From Rotaria sp. Silwood1 (lineage: Eukaryota > Rotifera > Eurotatoria > Philodinida > Philodinidae): a stretch of 64,000 nt of DNA. Below, piece after piece: positions 1 through 14,671 of the stretch. The DNA lies in the NCBI GenBank assembly GCA_905250075.1, contig CAJNOP010000374.1, forward strand, positions 133,969 to 197,968, given 5' to 3'. Position numbers and translations under genes: made by a program. Numbering within the stretch: position 1 is the stretch's first letter; the number at the start of each line of letters is the position of its first letter. The notes under the pieces were generated by a model that saw only the letters and a list, made by a program, of their open reading frames with translations, was not told where the DNA came from and made no database searches.

Positions 1-909
1 TCTATGGTCTTTTGAGAAGAAATAGTGGTTTTTTAAAATATTATTTGAATAAATTTCTGAACGACTAATTTAACCCTTTGTACCAATATAAAGAAATAAT
101 TTTGTTGTCACTCATAAAAATGCTCTTGATTTAAATATCCTTGTAACTTGGATTCGAAATAGGCTTATATTTTTTTTGTAGAACCGTACTAGAATTAGCC
201 AACTCTAGTTGTTTGACTATCAAAATCGTTCATCCCTATTCATCATATGCATTTCTTCACAAAACATGTTGAAATAACATAAATATCAGATATTTTTATT
301 CATTGCTTGTCATTTTATTATCTGACATATATATTCATATATAAAGTTGTTTAACCATCATAATGTCAACAGTGCTTATGAAACAAGTTTTCTTTATATA
401 TTTTTTATTGTGACACTATATTATCAAATTCCAATGAAGTACAAGAATATATATTAATACAGAATGTTCATACAAAGTTTTCTATATACGATTAGTATAT
501 ATGTACTATTTTTCGGTTGAACATTATTTTTTCTCAATGATTTTTCAATCAAAACTGATTCATCTTTTGAACTAAATTTCATATATATATATACATATAG
601 CTATCTATATCTAATGGTTCTACGAAATTATAAAAACTAAGACATAAATCTCAATTAATGTCAAACTATTTCTCTTTGTTTGTTTCGTTCTTATACAACA
701 AGAAATACAAACATGATACGCACAAAAAAAAATCGCAAGTAAACAACGAGAGTTGAAGAAGAAAAAAAAAGCAGAAGGAAAGGTAGTGAAACATTTGAAT
801 TACAGAAAAACACGTGCAGATATCTGAGATGGACAAAGAGCGACAAAAACAAAAGAAAAAAAATACATGATGAAGTTCCTTGAGTGATTAAGATTAGGAT
901 TGGAAATTT
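1..909. other. Intergenic / 3' flank of the SETD2-like gene
   Basis: I see no open reading frame or RNA gene here. The stretch is AT-rich with short TA runs (for example around 582-600). It lies downstream of the stop codon of the minus-strand SETD2-like gene, so its right part probably contains that gene's 3' UTR. Confidence 0.6.
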
Positions 910-2847
910 TTATTCTGGATTTGATGTTGTTATTGTTGTTGTCGTCGTCGATTGTTGTGGTGGTTGAGAAGAAGGATGAACAGTTGTATCATGTCGTTGA
1001 AATACCGGACCCATTTTATTCATATATTTTTTAACATAAACTTCAGTTTTTAATCGTACACGTTCAGTTAATGTAGGTAATAATGGAATTCCATCATTTT
1101 TAGCTTTTTCAATTTCTTTATCAAGTACAGCTAATGTAAATTTTTTAACAAGATATTTAATATCATCAGTTGATACAATACGTCCTTGTTTACATGTTCG
1201 TTTAGTATATGGTTTTAATGTCGTATGAACATGTTGAGAAATATTTTTACGAAGAAGATCACGATTTATTTTTGATGAAGATGATAATGTATTAGAATTT
1301 GAAGAAATTTGTTTATCAATATTATCATTTATTTCAGAAGATTCTTTCACTGTTATTGACACATTATTTTCATTATTTCCATCAATGGATATTTTTGAAA
1401 CATCAACAGACATTTCTTCGGTATGTTCTATTATCGATTTTTTATCGTTAATTTCATCTTGTTTAAACTGTTCATTTGAAACAATGATTGATGTTTCTTC
1501 TTTCAATTGTGAATTAAGTTCTTCTTTAACCGCAGTTGTCGATTCAATGGTTGAAGGTCGTTTTCGTTTATTATTACTGCTCATATGCTGATGATGATGA
1601 TAATATCGATGATTACGATTATGACGATGAGAATGTTTTAATAATTTCATAGATGAACGAGATGAAGAAGAAACTTGTTGTTGATCATGTTGTGGACGAC
1701 GTTGATCATGAATTTGAGCTGATGAAAGTGGACTTAAGTCAAGAGGTAATGGAGGTGGTGGTGGAAGTGAAAGTGAATGTTCAGTAGAAACTGTCAATGA
1801 CGGTGGTATCCAACTAGTAGCCATTGTTTTTCGATTATAAAAATAAACAGAAGAATCTGACGGATACATCGCAACAGACCAACCCGATGGTAAATAAATA
1901 ATACGTGATAATTCATTTTCATTATCAGGTTTCGGTGGTGGAGGAAGAGGTGGTTCATCTTTATCAATCTAACGGAAAAAAAATATGAACTTAAAAATTT
2001 TATAATTAGCATTCGTTTAAATTACTGAAGTATTTGATACTGATATTGGTTGACCTACAACGAAAAAAATACATAGAAATAATCGAATTGAATTAATTTT
2101 CTTTCATACCAATAGAAGCCATATATGAACGAATATAATCAATAGGAATTTGTGATAAATGTTGATGAATCCAATATGTTTGATCTATTGGTTGTGGATA
2201 AATCTAAAAGAAAATAGAAGTAAGATTTTAGAAAGAAAATAAATATAATATAAACATACTGCATTTGATGGAAATATCCAAGGAATGGTATTTGGCTATA
2301 ATAGAAAAAGAAAAGTCAAATAAATAAAGTATAGAAAGATAGTTTTGTTTTTAAACTAGTTATACCATTGTTGAAGATTGTAGTTGAGGTGGAGTACTTG
2401 GAACCATTGGTTCCGTACTATCCGATGTTCGTTGTTTTTTCTGTGGTGGTTCATTTTGTACTCCTAAATTTATTAGAAGAACATATTTGAATGTTAATCA
2501 AACATAAAAATTCTAACCTGGACTTTCATTATTAGCTGCTGCAGCTGCTGCCGCTGCTTTTGCCTTGAAAGACAAAAAAAAATAGAGTCAATAAGTCTTT
2601 AAAATGCAAAAAAGAAAAAAATTAATAATAATATATTACTTTTTCTGCATCTTCATATTGTTGTTCAAATAATTTTCTTCGTTCATCTTTTGATAATTGT
2701 TGTTCTTGTGTTGTACGTGGAGTTTCTCGTACAACATATGAACGTTTTGTAAAAGGACGATCATTTGGTTTTTGTTGTGTTACTGATGAACGTGTACTAA
2801 AATTAAATCTAGAATTCGTTTCTTCATATGAATATTTTGAACTATGA

Positions 2848-2878
<31 letters not shown>

Positions 2879-5800
2879 GATGATTTACTGGTTGTTCTGG
2901 TTCTTTTCGTTTTGGAATAATATAACGTTCTTTTAATGACATCCATGTTGAATAAAGATGACTAAAAGAAAAATCAATGGTTTTTTTTTTTATTATTCAA
3001 TATACACTCTTAGGTAAAAGTCTTTTCTTCCACTCCTCTCATTCTTCTAGTATAGAACTCTTTTGGTCTCAAGTAAATTGTTTATTACAAGGATGTGTAT
3101 GATGAATGAGAATTTACTTCAATGAAGAATATGTCTTTCAATATAACGGTGTAATACTATAAATGAGTTGTAAGACATTATGTTTCACGGGTAGTTTATC
3201 TCTGTTAAGTGTTTCACTAGTTTGGATTATTAAATTGTCTTTGCCGAGAATGTGGTACAAGCAATCATACAAATATAGATAAAATAAAATTAGTAAAACA
3301 GAAAATATCTAAAAACAAATGCGATAACGTATAAACCCACTCATTATTATTGTCGGTCAATTGCATTGAATGACATATATTCTTCGTTAAGACAAGTCAA
3401 TAATCAATCATACACTAAATTAATATTCAGTATTCAAACTATTCTTGTAATCACAACTCATTTGAGATCAAAGGGATTCATATACGAAAAGAATAGAAAA
3501 GATAAAGATTTTTGCCCTCGAGTAAAAAAAAAAATCTTACAAAACTTTTGAAATAATTGGATCATCAAGATGATTAAGAATTGAATTCATTAAATTATTA
3601 ATTTGTTCTTGATCATTATTACCAAGATTATCTATTGTTGATATTGGTAATTTTAATTTTTTATAAACTAAATCAAGTAAACCATTTTTAATAACAATTG
3701 TACGATCTTTTATTGGTAAAACAGTATGAATAAAATCTAATAAATGATATTTAAATTCATTTGTATATTGTTGTTCATCATCATCAATTAATATATCTTT
3801 CATCCATGAACATAATACATGTAAACCATTACATTCTAAAAATAATCTTGGTAATTCAAATTGTTTTTGTGAACTATTTTTAATAAGATTTAATTCAATA
3901 GTTCGAACATTTTCACTATCTGTTCTTGACATAATTTGTATTAATTGACGAATATCATCAATTGTTTTTGGTATAATATATTCATTTGTATTATCATCAA
4001 GTAAATAATTAAGTATTTCATCATCATCTAATGGTTGTTGACGATTTTGTCGTTGATTTAAAGCATTATTATTATTATTTTTTTTAACACTTATTGTACC
4101 ACGACATGTTGATGCACCACAATAACATTTTTCATTTATTAAATCACTTGTACCAAATGTTTCAAAACGATAATCAATTGTTATTTCTTCATTAATATTT
4201 AAATCACGTTTAGCAAATATTCCCATACGATATTCACCATTAACAAGCCATTTTTCAGCAACACAATTTGGTTCACATGAATGATTAATAAATCGAGCCC
4301 AATTACCTTTAATTGTTGAATCAATAACTGTTCCATGTATTAATGACATAACATATTGATGTATATTTCCATCACGTTTATATTTTTTATTTCGACGTGA
4401 TAATTCATCCATATCAATAACTTCACCAATATATTCAACAAGAAAACGACCTTTATGTATTGATGCAATTGTTCGTAATCCATAACCTTTCATTTCAGTT
4501 TTAAATAAAGCTAATTTATGATTTGCATATGAACGTCGTTGAAAACGACGATTTGTACACCATTGTTCACATGGACACATTGGACCACATTCAATTAATA
4601 ACATACGATTAAGACATTCATGTCCACATGCTTTTATACCACGTGAACGATCATATTCACTTGTTGTACATTCACATTCCATTACTTCACGATTATGACG
4701 TTTTTGTTGACGACGTGATGATGATAAACAATTAATATTTTCATTTATTTGAGTATAATTTAATGGTGTATCAACAGATAAATTAGTATTTAGTGCTGGT
4801 TCAGATATTATTGATGATGTTATATCAGAAAATCGAGATATTCGTGGTGGTTTACTTGAACCAGAACGAACTAAAAATAAATTTTATTTACTAAAAAACA
4901 GAAAAAAAAACAAGAAACTCACTATTACTTGAAATATCATTTGATTGAACAGTTTTTATTGGTATTATTTCATCATGAATTGTTGAAGTAGATGATTGAA
5001 CTTCATTTAATACGGATCGACGTGATATTACTGGTTCAGTTGTTATTTCTTTCAAACAACGTTGTTGTGGTTGTGATATAAATGGTGGTGGTGGAATAGA
5101 AAATCCAGTAAAATTTTCTGAATAAAATGTATTTGTTTCTGAATGAGAATTTATTGTTGATGATATTTGCATATCAGATGAAATATTTGTTGTTGAAATT
5201 GGTATTAAATGTGTTGTTGTTGATGTTGATGAAGATGATGATAATATATTTGGATTTTTTTGTGTAGATATTGATTCAATTGATTCAGATGCTTTAAGAA
5301 ATATTTTTTCAAGTGTTGGTGAACGATGAAATTTTTTTTCATGATGATGATGATAATAATGATGATTATTATTATTATTTCTTGATGATGAACGTGATGA
5401 TGATGTTCGAGATATAGAAGAATAAGATGATGGACTATGAGATGATGACGATGATGTTCGACTTGAACTTCGACGACGTGGTGAAGGAGATAATGATGAT
5501 GATGTTGAAGAAAAATATCTTGATCGACGTTGATGATGATGAGAACGAGGTGATATTGAACGACGTCGATCATAATATCTTGATGATGTCGATCGATAAT
5601 GATGATGATGATGATGATGAACATAATGAGTTGATGGATAATATGAATGTGAAGATGGTATTCGATGATGATGATGATGATAATCATTTCTTCGATCATA
5701 ATTTGAAGGTGAATCATGACGATCATATCGATGATAATCTGAAGAAGATTTTCTTCTATGATCATTATTTGAAGATGGAATAGATGATCGATGATTTGAT

Positions 5801-7766
5801 TTTTTATCATTATGAGAATTTTCATTGACTAGACAAAATAAAAGAAATATATATATATATAACGATGTAATTAATTATTTTATAAATAATAGATAATACC
5901 TGTTGTAGAACTTTTTTCATTGTTTATTTTATTTTGATTATTAGAACTATCATCAGAACTTAATGGTTCGATGGGTTTTCGATTTATTTTATTTTCTTTT
6001 GATTTTGAACGATGTCGACTAGAACTACGTCGATCATGTCGTGATGAATATGATTTTTCTTGATTTATTTCATTTTTATCATTATTTTGTATTGTTTTTG
6101 ATTTTTCTTGTTTAACAATAGATGTTGATGATGAACGATGATGATGATGATGATCTTCAGGAGAAATTTCTAATGATTTTTGTGATTTAGAAGAATTTGT
6201 TAAATGTTCATCACTTGTCTAATATAAAAAAAGAAAAAATTTTAAAAAATATTTTCTTTTTTTATTCAAAAAATAAATACTCGTGTTTTATATCGATGAG
6301 TATCATCATCAGCAACTATATCTGAACCATGACGACGTAGTTTTGAAGATGAATCAGAAGGTGAATGTGAATTAATTGATTTATTTTGTTGTCGATTTGA
6401 TTTAATTTGTGTAGTTGAATGACGATCATCTTTCTAAAAATACTCAAAAACTAAAAAAAAAAAACATAAATCATAAAAATAAAATAAACCTTAGGTGATG
6501 AAGAATTTTTTGTTTGTAATCGATCTTTATTTGATGTTGAATAAGACGATCTTGATGGTGGTGATGGAGAAAGTGTTATTGATGATCTACGTCGATGACG
6601 ATGAGAAGAATAATTATGATTAGTATTACTTTCATATTTCGAATTCGAACGATTATGATGATGATCAACTGGTGATAATATTGATTTATGTACAGATGAA
6701 GATTCATCTTTCTGAAATATGCAGAACAAAAAAAAGAAATAACATCAGAGACTCATAGAAATTTGATCAACAGTAATAATATACTTTTGATGTTGTCGAT
6801 CGATTTGATTGTCGATTTGTATGATGACTATCATCGGATGGAGATTGTCGATTATTTTTATTTGAAGAAATTGTTGATGATGAATGAGGACGTGAAGATT
6901 TATGATTATTATTATTAATTGATATATCTTCATCGTGTTCTTGTCGATTAGTTTTTGATGATGAACTATTTTTTTTATTACTATCCGTCTCAAAAAAAAA
7001 AAAAAGAAATTTAAATAATAATATGAAATAAAAGATTCGTGATATTTAAATTACTTGATGTTGATGATGATGATGATGATGTGATCGATTTTGTTCGGCT
7101 GATCGCTCTCGATCTGTTGATTGATCTCTTGTTGTTTTCTTCTTTTTTGAATTTTTATTTTTACGAATTCTTTTCTTTTTATCTGATGTTCGATCAATTG
7201 TTGTTGTTGTTGATGATTGTCGTTCATTCACTGTTATTGTTGTTTCATGTATTTGTGTAATAGTTGTTGATGATGCTTCACTATTTATTCGTGTTCGATC
7301 AGTAGAAGAAGAAATAATTAGACCAGATTTAACAACAACAATCGGTTTCACAACAGCCAATGGTTTACTACTATTAATACTGTTCGAACTATCTTCTGTG
7401 GATGATTTTGGATCATTCATCGAAGAAGATGCTAAGAGATTATTAGAATTTTCACCTATTTGTTTTTGTTCATTATCAATATGAATTGATGAATCACTGC
7501 TATTATTAATGGTACTTTTATCAAGTTCTCGTACTTTGTGTGATAATTTATTACCCTTGCCCCATAATTTACTCAAGATTTTACGTCGTCTTGCTTCATC
7601 ATCAATAGTAGTTGAAGATGAAGTAGAAGGAAGTGTTGATGTTGATAATGCTTCAGATAAAACTACAACAGATTCTATTTATAAAAAATGAAAATAATTT
7701 AACGAAAATGAAAAGATTGAAATACAACATACCAGTTGTAGAAGTTTCAATATTTAACTCGCTCAT
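910..7766 (-). CDS. SETD2: SETD2-type histone H3 lysine-36 methyltransferase, 15 exons, complete
   Basis: Predicted nuclear enzyme that trimethylates H3K36 behind elongating RNA polymerase II. Exons (transcript order): 7733-7766, 7055-7674, 6785-6988, 6490-6711, 6281-6433, 5900-6218, 4923-5828, 3541-4870, 2640-2961, 2518-2563, 2366-2463, 2260-2295, 2110-2203, 2026-2054, 910-1968. All junctions are GT-AG and keep frame, giving about 1823 aa. Residues 1-880 are low-complexity (Ser, Asp, His, Arg). The Cys-rich AWS domain is at about 884-935, SET at about 938-1060 with the cofactor-binding RFINHSCEPNC motif at 1012-1022, and post-SET (CYCGAxxCRG) at about 1068-1076. A WW domain (Trp1501, Trp1524, Pro1527) follows, then an SRI domain at about 1708-1794, which in this family binds the phosphorylated Pol II tail. 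The AWS-SET-postSET-WW-SRI order is diagnostic of SETD2/Set2. The start was chosen because it gives frame continuity and lies 14 nt after a splice-acceptor-like site. The extreme 5' exon is the least certain part. Confidence 0.93.
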
Positions 7767-10700
7767 GTTTGTTTGAATATCTGATATATATATATATAAA
7801 CAAATATAAAGTCAAATTATAGATAAGTAACGTTTAACATTAATCGTAAAAAAACTAATGATGGTGTAACGTACGTTGATTTTTACGTGTTCTTCGTTGT
7901 TGCTTTTTTGAACATAATACACGACCTCAACGATGTGTAAAATATAAATCACAACAGATGGTTGAAAATACAGAAGAAAAAAAGAAAAAAAGACATCGAC
8001 ACCAAAGAATTTTACATACAAAACAACCTCATCAATTTTTTTCTCTGAAGTATGTCGCTACTATCACATGAACAGTAATAAATTATGTGGCGCTATAGCA
8101 TACCGTTACCGTAAACAACTACAAATCCAACCAATCAAAAGTATTCATAGATCCTCTTTAATAAGTGTATTTTGTTTTTGCTATAGTTTTTGAAAAATGA
8201 TCGATATAAAGAGCACCTACTCAAAAATAAGCTAGATAAGTTGTCATCTATATTTACTTCGATCAAATGTTGACAATGGGTGACGTGATTTATATGCATA
8301 GCATGATGTGAGGATGGTGAGGGCGCTGTGATCTGATGGAAAATATTTCGATAAACCAGATGAGAAAAAGTTACTCATGATGCTTCATTGCTAAAATTGT
8401 ATCTAAAAATTTTTTTTTATCACGTCTATATCTGGATCATTAATATGAATCAGATTTACTATTTTAACCTAACCATTTGGCAAATTTTTCATCGATTGTC
8501 AGAATAAGTTTACTATTTTATTGTTTTTTCTTTATTTCGAATTTATTATTCAACAATTGAGAATACAAGATATCTTAGGCTTGCATTCGAATACTGCCTA
8601 TCATGATTTATTTTACTACTGGACTTAACTTTCTTGTTGATGTACTCAGATGAAATTCGACAAGCTCTACCAAATGCATTATTTTTTGTTCAATTTTTGA
8701 ATGAGTTCTCATTGAAGAAAAACAACACTTTTTTCACTAAGATTCTTAATTGCAATGTACCTAAGTAACAAATAGATGCAAATTGATAATGATTTATGTT
8801 TGTTCTATAAGATACGAGAAACGCTTCATTGTTATGCTGATTCTATTTGGAATGGAGTATTTGAAATGATGTCAGTCAGAAGACATCAATTGTACGCCTG
8901 ACATGTGAAAAAAAGCCAAATGCGATATGTAAACATTGAATTGCCTACTTCATCGAGCATTCTCTGTGAAATTAGTACTTCATTCAATCTATTTACTAAT
9001 AGTATTTATAATGAACCAACAGTTCTCATAACAAACAAGAATATGAATAACGAATTAGAATTAACATTTAAGCCACAAAAAACAAGTTAATGGAGGAGAC
9101 AGTCACCGAATTCGGAAGCAATTAATCAACATTTTTATATCACCAGCATATAGAAACAAATATCTCACGTTTTGCTCTAGGAGAAACATTGTTAACTGAA
9201 CAAAAAAAAAATCTATCTCGTAGAGCTCGTCACAGTCTATTCGGCTCCGTTTATCATAGACCTGGTTCGTTGAATAATAAATCATAAGAAAAAGCAAACT
9301 TTTGTTTTTTGAAAATATGCTCAAAAAATAGTTTGCTTTTGCTTTCTTATTAATCTAACATCTGTGAATTCTTAGTAGCCAGGTGAAATTAGGATATTGT
9401 CTTTCTGCTTGCTTCCGAAAATAGTTGATGTCTTTAGACAAGAAATTGTTTTCGAAATTCTTTTATTCATCTTCATTATTGAGGAATTAGCAAATATTTG
9501 GTCAAAACCAGGATTTTTTTTTAGATATGCCATTTTTCTTTGATAAAACATGTCGAAAGCAAGTTTAAATGCATTTATCAAAATAATCAAACAGTATTAT
9601 TCAGAATTTATCAATTTTATCTTCTTCTGCTCGTCTGTACCTTTTTTTATTTTTTTAATCAAACTGTATTTCGCTTTGTGACAAGCACAATCAAAAAAAC
9701 TGTGTTACTTGAGATGAACTTCTCGATTTATCTGGCTGATGTTTGTTAGTGACTAGATTTGAGTTTGAATTGTCGTTTTGAGAGAAACATAAGATTTTTT
9801 AGTAAAATTTAGGTGAAAAAATTGAAGATTCGTAGTTTAGAAATCAGTTGTCGGGTAAATTGACTCTTTTTTTGTGCCAGAGAAACATCACATATTCATT
9901 TCTGAGAAATCTTAAAAACATAAACGACTATGACATGACATTTTCTCTTAAAGCTTCCTAAAGTAGAAGCAAAAAACGGAAACTGAATGGTTTTAAAGCC
10001 ATTTTCTTTAACCAATTAAAAATGATTTGGCAAGCCAGACGATTTTTACGGTCTAAAAAAGCGTTTGGAACCGGCCGGTTTTTTGTCGGCATTTATCGGT
10101 CTGAAAAACTTTTGGAACCGACCGAACCGGACCAGTTCCAACTCTGGCACACCTTGTACTACAAACATTTTATTCAATAGCTTTTTAACATTATGATTGA
10201 ATGATTCAATTATCAGTGGAGCACAAGGCTAGAATATTTTTTTTTTTTTGTAACGCAAATCTTAATTCTTTGGATGACACGATGTATCATGGGCATTAGA
10301 ATGCGTGAAAAACAGAAAAATTTAATTATTGACTCGATTGAAGCGTGCGTATAAATTTTGAAAATATGCTTGCTCTAACTATGGTATTTGAAAAGTTGCC
10401 AAAAAATTACATATAATAGCCACTCATAAATATCGACCAATCGAGTTTTCAAGATATTAATACACAATCAGAATGATTTTTCATGATATTGTGATACGAA
10501 GATGAATTTGCTTCGAACTTTCTCGACATTTATGCAAGCATAGAACATGAAAATCTATTAAATGTTGCAAATCACAATTGTCATTAATTGTAAAGAAAAA
10601 GAACACTTGCATGTAATGGAAGATTATATAAAAACAACGATTCGTCTTTTCGTTTGATCGTACACCACTGGTGACTACACATGGATAATTAAACTGAAAA

Positions 10701-13700
10701 TATTGACCAAATCAAAGCGACTTTATAAAAAAGAAAAAAGACAAACTCGTCATATTCGTGACGCTTTTGTTGTCAACAGTAAACACCTTAATTACCGTGC
10801 ATTACCGTACAAGTTTTGACAGAAAGAAAACCATCAGCTAGTTGATATTTAACTTTTGGCACATTCACGGACGAACGGTCATTGTTCTTATCTATGGAGA
10901 AGTATGCCTCTTTCCAGTGATGAGTAAATGACTGAACCTATCTGCAGCAAGCACATGTAAATAGCAATAAAATAGAGATGTGGGTGTGGGTCTTCTTGTC
11001 ACCCTGATCATATCTGCACTCTTCTATAAAATATCCAAAAATAAGTGAAATTGGAGACGACCGTCTGCTACGAAAATACTTAAATCATGCGATTTTCTCA
11101 GAAATTGATTCTTAATATTTTAGAGAATCCTGCCAAAGAATGGCTCCAAAACAAAGCAATTCGATACCAGTTGCTATTCATATTGATTTGCTAGATTTAA
11201 TGTCAGAATCGAGGGATTTTTGCTTTCTTTCGTACTCTATAAGAAAAAAATGAGGTTTGTATAACCTCTAAAACATTGTGAAAAGTTGTGTTTTTTAGCC
11301 ATATATATGAAACTTAAAAGTTGGATCCAATTCAAGTTTTAAACTTCAAACACAGATACATCTCTCTCGATATGGATGCCACAGAAACACACATATGCGG
11401 TAATTTCTTCGGCGACAGTGCCGTGGAAAGCCATTGACAGATATCAGACTGCGGTTGAGATCAATGCAAAATTAGTCAAGTCTGACTGAGAATAGAACGT
11501 AGGTTTTTCTAATGTTTCTTTTTTAATTTTAAGGATATGAGGAAGGCACTGAGATGTCGCATATAGACGATGGAAGCTTAAAACTTGAAAGTTATCGCAT
11601 TGTTTGGGATATTTCGACGGATCCGATTTTAGGATTAGGTCTGGGTTTCCTCTTTCTCAATACTCACATCCATATCTCTGTCTGTCTAATGACTTCTGTT
11701 GATATCAAAATCAAAATCTTATCAAAATAAAAGGAAATAGCAACATATTACATGTGATACTAAGGAACGCCATTAAAGCTATTCGTTCAGACTACTTCTT
11801 ACCTAGAATAAGCCGACAAAAAACAGCCTTGTCTTCAATGTAAAAAGAATGCCAAACTAATTTTAAATTAAACCGACATGTGTCTTCACCTACTGTTTGA
11901 ATCCATCAATCAGAACTCAAAACTTGCCACTAAAATGTAATGAGTACATGCCATATTCTAGTACACTTTATGACCTTAATTGTTGCCTTTGTCATGCCTT
12001 GATAACATTTGAATCGATTTCGAAATTTCGAATTCAAGAAGATTTGTTATTCGGATCATATATTTGGTGAAAACAAATTTGTAAACTGTTTTCTTCATTC
12101 CTACCTTTCAGTCTTCATTTTGATGCATTTGGTAGTGTATTCCTGTCAAGTACTTGTCGCACTCAACCTTGATACTGCAACTTCATTTCTAGTTAGCCAC
12201 GACAGAATGATGTGAAATTATTTTTAATGTACGTGAACGCATCTCTATTTAGCTCTTTTCTAGATTTCATTCAATGTTTCATTTTAAAATACCGTTGGTT
12301 ACAAAGAAAACAAAGATTTTAGATGTTTTTCATATAGAATCAATCGCATGATTAACTTCATTCAATATTTTGACCATCTACTATTAAAAAAAATATACGG
12401 ATCTAGAATATTAAACTAAAAACTACGTGAAATTGAAGTTTCGAGCTCGCTTTTCTCCTGTCCACAGTTTTCTATTTACCTTCAGCGTATACTATATGAT
12501 TTATAATAGTAGGATTTCATCGATTGTGATTCTCAATTCTCGCAATATGTCATTATTTAATAATCCATCGATTTATTAGTAATCTGATAATTATTACATC
12601 ACTCTTTGACGAAATATTAATTATTTATCAGTTATTTAATAATTGCACAATACCTTCCATTGAGCATTACAATTGAAGCAGTTTAACAATTATATTTTGG
12701 AGAACATCAAGTACAAATGATGGGTAAATTTGAAGAGGAAAGTCACTTCAAATGGGTTCTGTCGCGGATACGGTGAACTATTCAAAATTCAGAGACCAAA
12801 TATGTCATGTTATACAGCAACGTGAAGTGGGTCAACCTAAAGCTTGATTAGTTACTAATCATTGTGATTCTTGATATCAGTCGAAAGCATTTGAAAACAA
12901 CTATGAGAAACGTAATTGACAATTTTTCGTTAGTTATTATGGAATATCCTTGTTTTATTTAGTTAAAATTATAATCAAACATGAATTACTTTTTAGATAG
13001 ACTATAAAAAACTTTTTTTTTTCAATGACTTGATCTATGTCAAATAAAGTGATTGCTACTGTTACTTTCAAAACTTTCTTCTTAACAAATTTTGAAATAG
13101 ACCTGAATAAATAAAAACTTAATCGCGGAAATACATTATAAAAAATGGATATTTATTATTGTCTGATAAATGACATCTAATGATCAGATATTATTTTATT
13201 GACACTATCTTTGATTTTTCTTGCTTGAAAATGCAATAAGTTTTAACTTGATAATGAAGACTAATCATAAATAAAACAAGTATTTGGAATCTATTTGAAT
13301 AATGTACAAAATTAAATGAATTTTAATACATTCGATATCGAAAAATTTGACATTTTCTTTATGTACTAATTTATTCAATATTTTTGAATGAATATAGTAT
13401 GAAAACAGTATTCCTTGCAATGTCATTTTTCTACGATTATTCCGATTAAAATATCATCTATTTAATTTGGCAATAAAACTTGAGACACATCTATTTAGTT
13501 AGAAATCAATAATTTCATTGGAAATAAAGAACATCAATATATTCATGCTTATATGTACACCACATCGAACCAAATAATTCAAGAGATCGTTTCCAAGCTA
13601 TAACAAGTAGAAATACAAATGATCTTTCTTTTTTTTGTATTTGTTTATTTCATTTTTCTTTTTTTTATTTGTCTATTCACTATTGTTGAATTTTCGGTCT

Positions 13701-14671
13701 TTTTCATTTCGATCATCATCATTCAATAAACATATATTTACTCATAGAAAATAAATCCATGTTTCCAAACTTTGGATTTTATTTTGTTTATGCGACACCA
13801 TTATTCTTCATATATCGATTTTCAAAGAGAATTATCTCTAAACAACAAGTCTGCTACTTGATCAAAAGATCTGCTTGTACTGTTCAAGAAATAGGTTAAT
13901 ATGTATATACATCGCAAAATATGTGCGGGTGTTTTCCAGATGCCAATTAATCGTGACAAAGAAAAACGCACCAACAATACATAGGATTACTATTCCTTTT
14001 TCATCAAAGAAAATAACATATATAGAACATATACACTACGATGATGCATAGTACTTGAAAATATCGAGAGTGATTATTGAATCACATCTTTTCCTTATTA
14101 CATTATGAAATTCAACGTTTGTCAATGTAACGCTATGCATTTTCACATCCATAAGTATCATCGTGTATTGATAAGATTTGCTATATCTTAGGACGTATAG
14201 ATGTAAAGGAAGAAGCGATTTATGTTAGTCTTCATGTACTACTATATTTCTAGAAATTTTCTTTGTGAACCAGCACAATACATGAGAAAAAAAATCTTTT
14301 CAGTTAGACTATTATATATGAATGAGTATTGGCTTTTATTTCTTAACAGTGCGAAACAATAGATAGCTGCTCACATGGTTTTATTCTTTTAATCATTTAA
14401 TTTACAGTTTTTTTTTTTTATTGAATTTTGTATCTGGTGTATTAATCTCATGTAGGATTCGGTTTTCTTCGTCGTTCTTACATATAGACATGTTTAATTT
14501 TCTTGTCATCTCTATCCAAGCCTGTAGTTACGAAATCAGCGCCATAAGCTGACTAATTAGAAAGCAAACCCATCTTATTTAATATTATATTAGCAAGGCA
14601 TCGAATAATCACATAGATAATTAGATCGATGAGACAGCATTTAAATATGAGAGAACAATGATAGATCGAGC
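7767..14671. other. Gene-poor region upstream of SETD2-like gene
   Basis: About 6.9 kb in which I support no intact protein gene. The first few hundred bases must contain the promoter and leader of the minus-strand SETD2-like gene. A stretch around 8640-9090 (+) has short coding-looking pieces interrupted by stops and may be a decayed gene; I could not name it. A CCGG-rich transposon-like fragment sits at about 10056-10146. The remainder is AT-rich with no recognisable structure. It may include the primary transcript of the let-7 locus that follows. Confidence 0.5.
10056..10146. repeat. CCGG-rich transposon-like fragment
   Basis: A local GC-rich patch in AT-rich DNA, with the self-complementary AACCGGCCGGTT near its left side and repeated GGAACCG / GACCGAACCGG words. 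It ends in a sequence whose reverse complement begins CAGAGTTGGAACTGG, which resembles a hAT-like terminus. I did not find the opposite terminus, so it is either a truncated element or a chance motif cluster. Confidence 0.35.

Noticed and set aside
5205..5825. Long minus-strand open frame rich in Ile/His, and a plus-strand Asp-rich frame at 5427-5783.
   Set aside because: Both are out-of-frame shadows of the GAT/ATG-repeat coding exon 7 of the SETD2-like gene.
10983..10995. Two TGTGGG units, the telomere repeat reported for a bdelloid rotifer.
   Set aside because: Two units are too few to call an interstitial telomere tract.
14517..14540. CCTGTAGTTACGAAAT about 150 nt upstream of let-7 resembles the mir-10/100 family.
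   Set aside because: Only about 14 of 21 positions agree, and neither flank contains a complementary arm.
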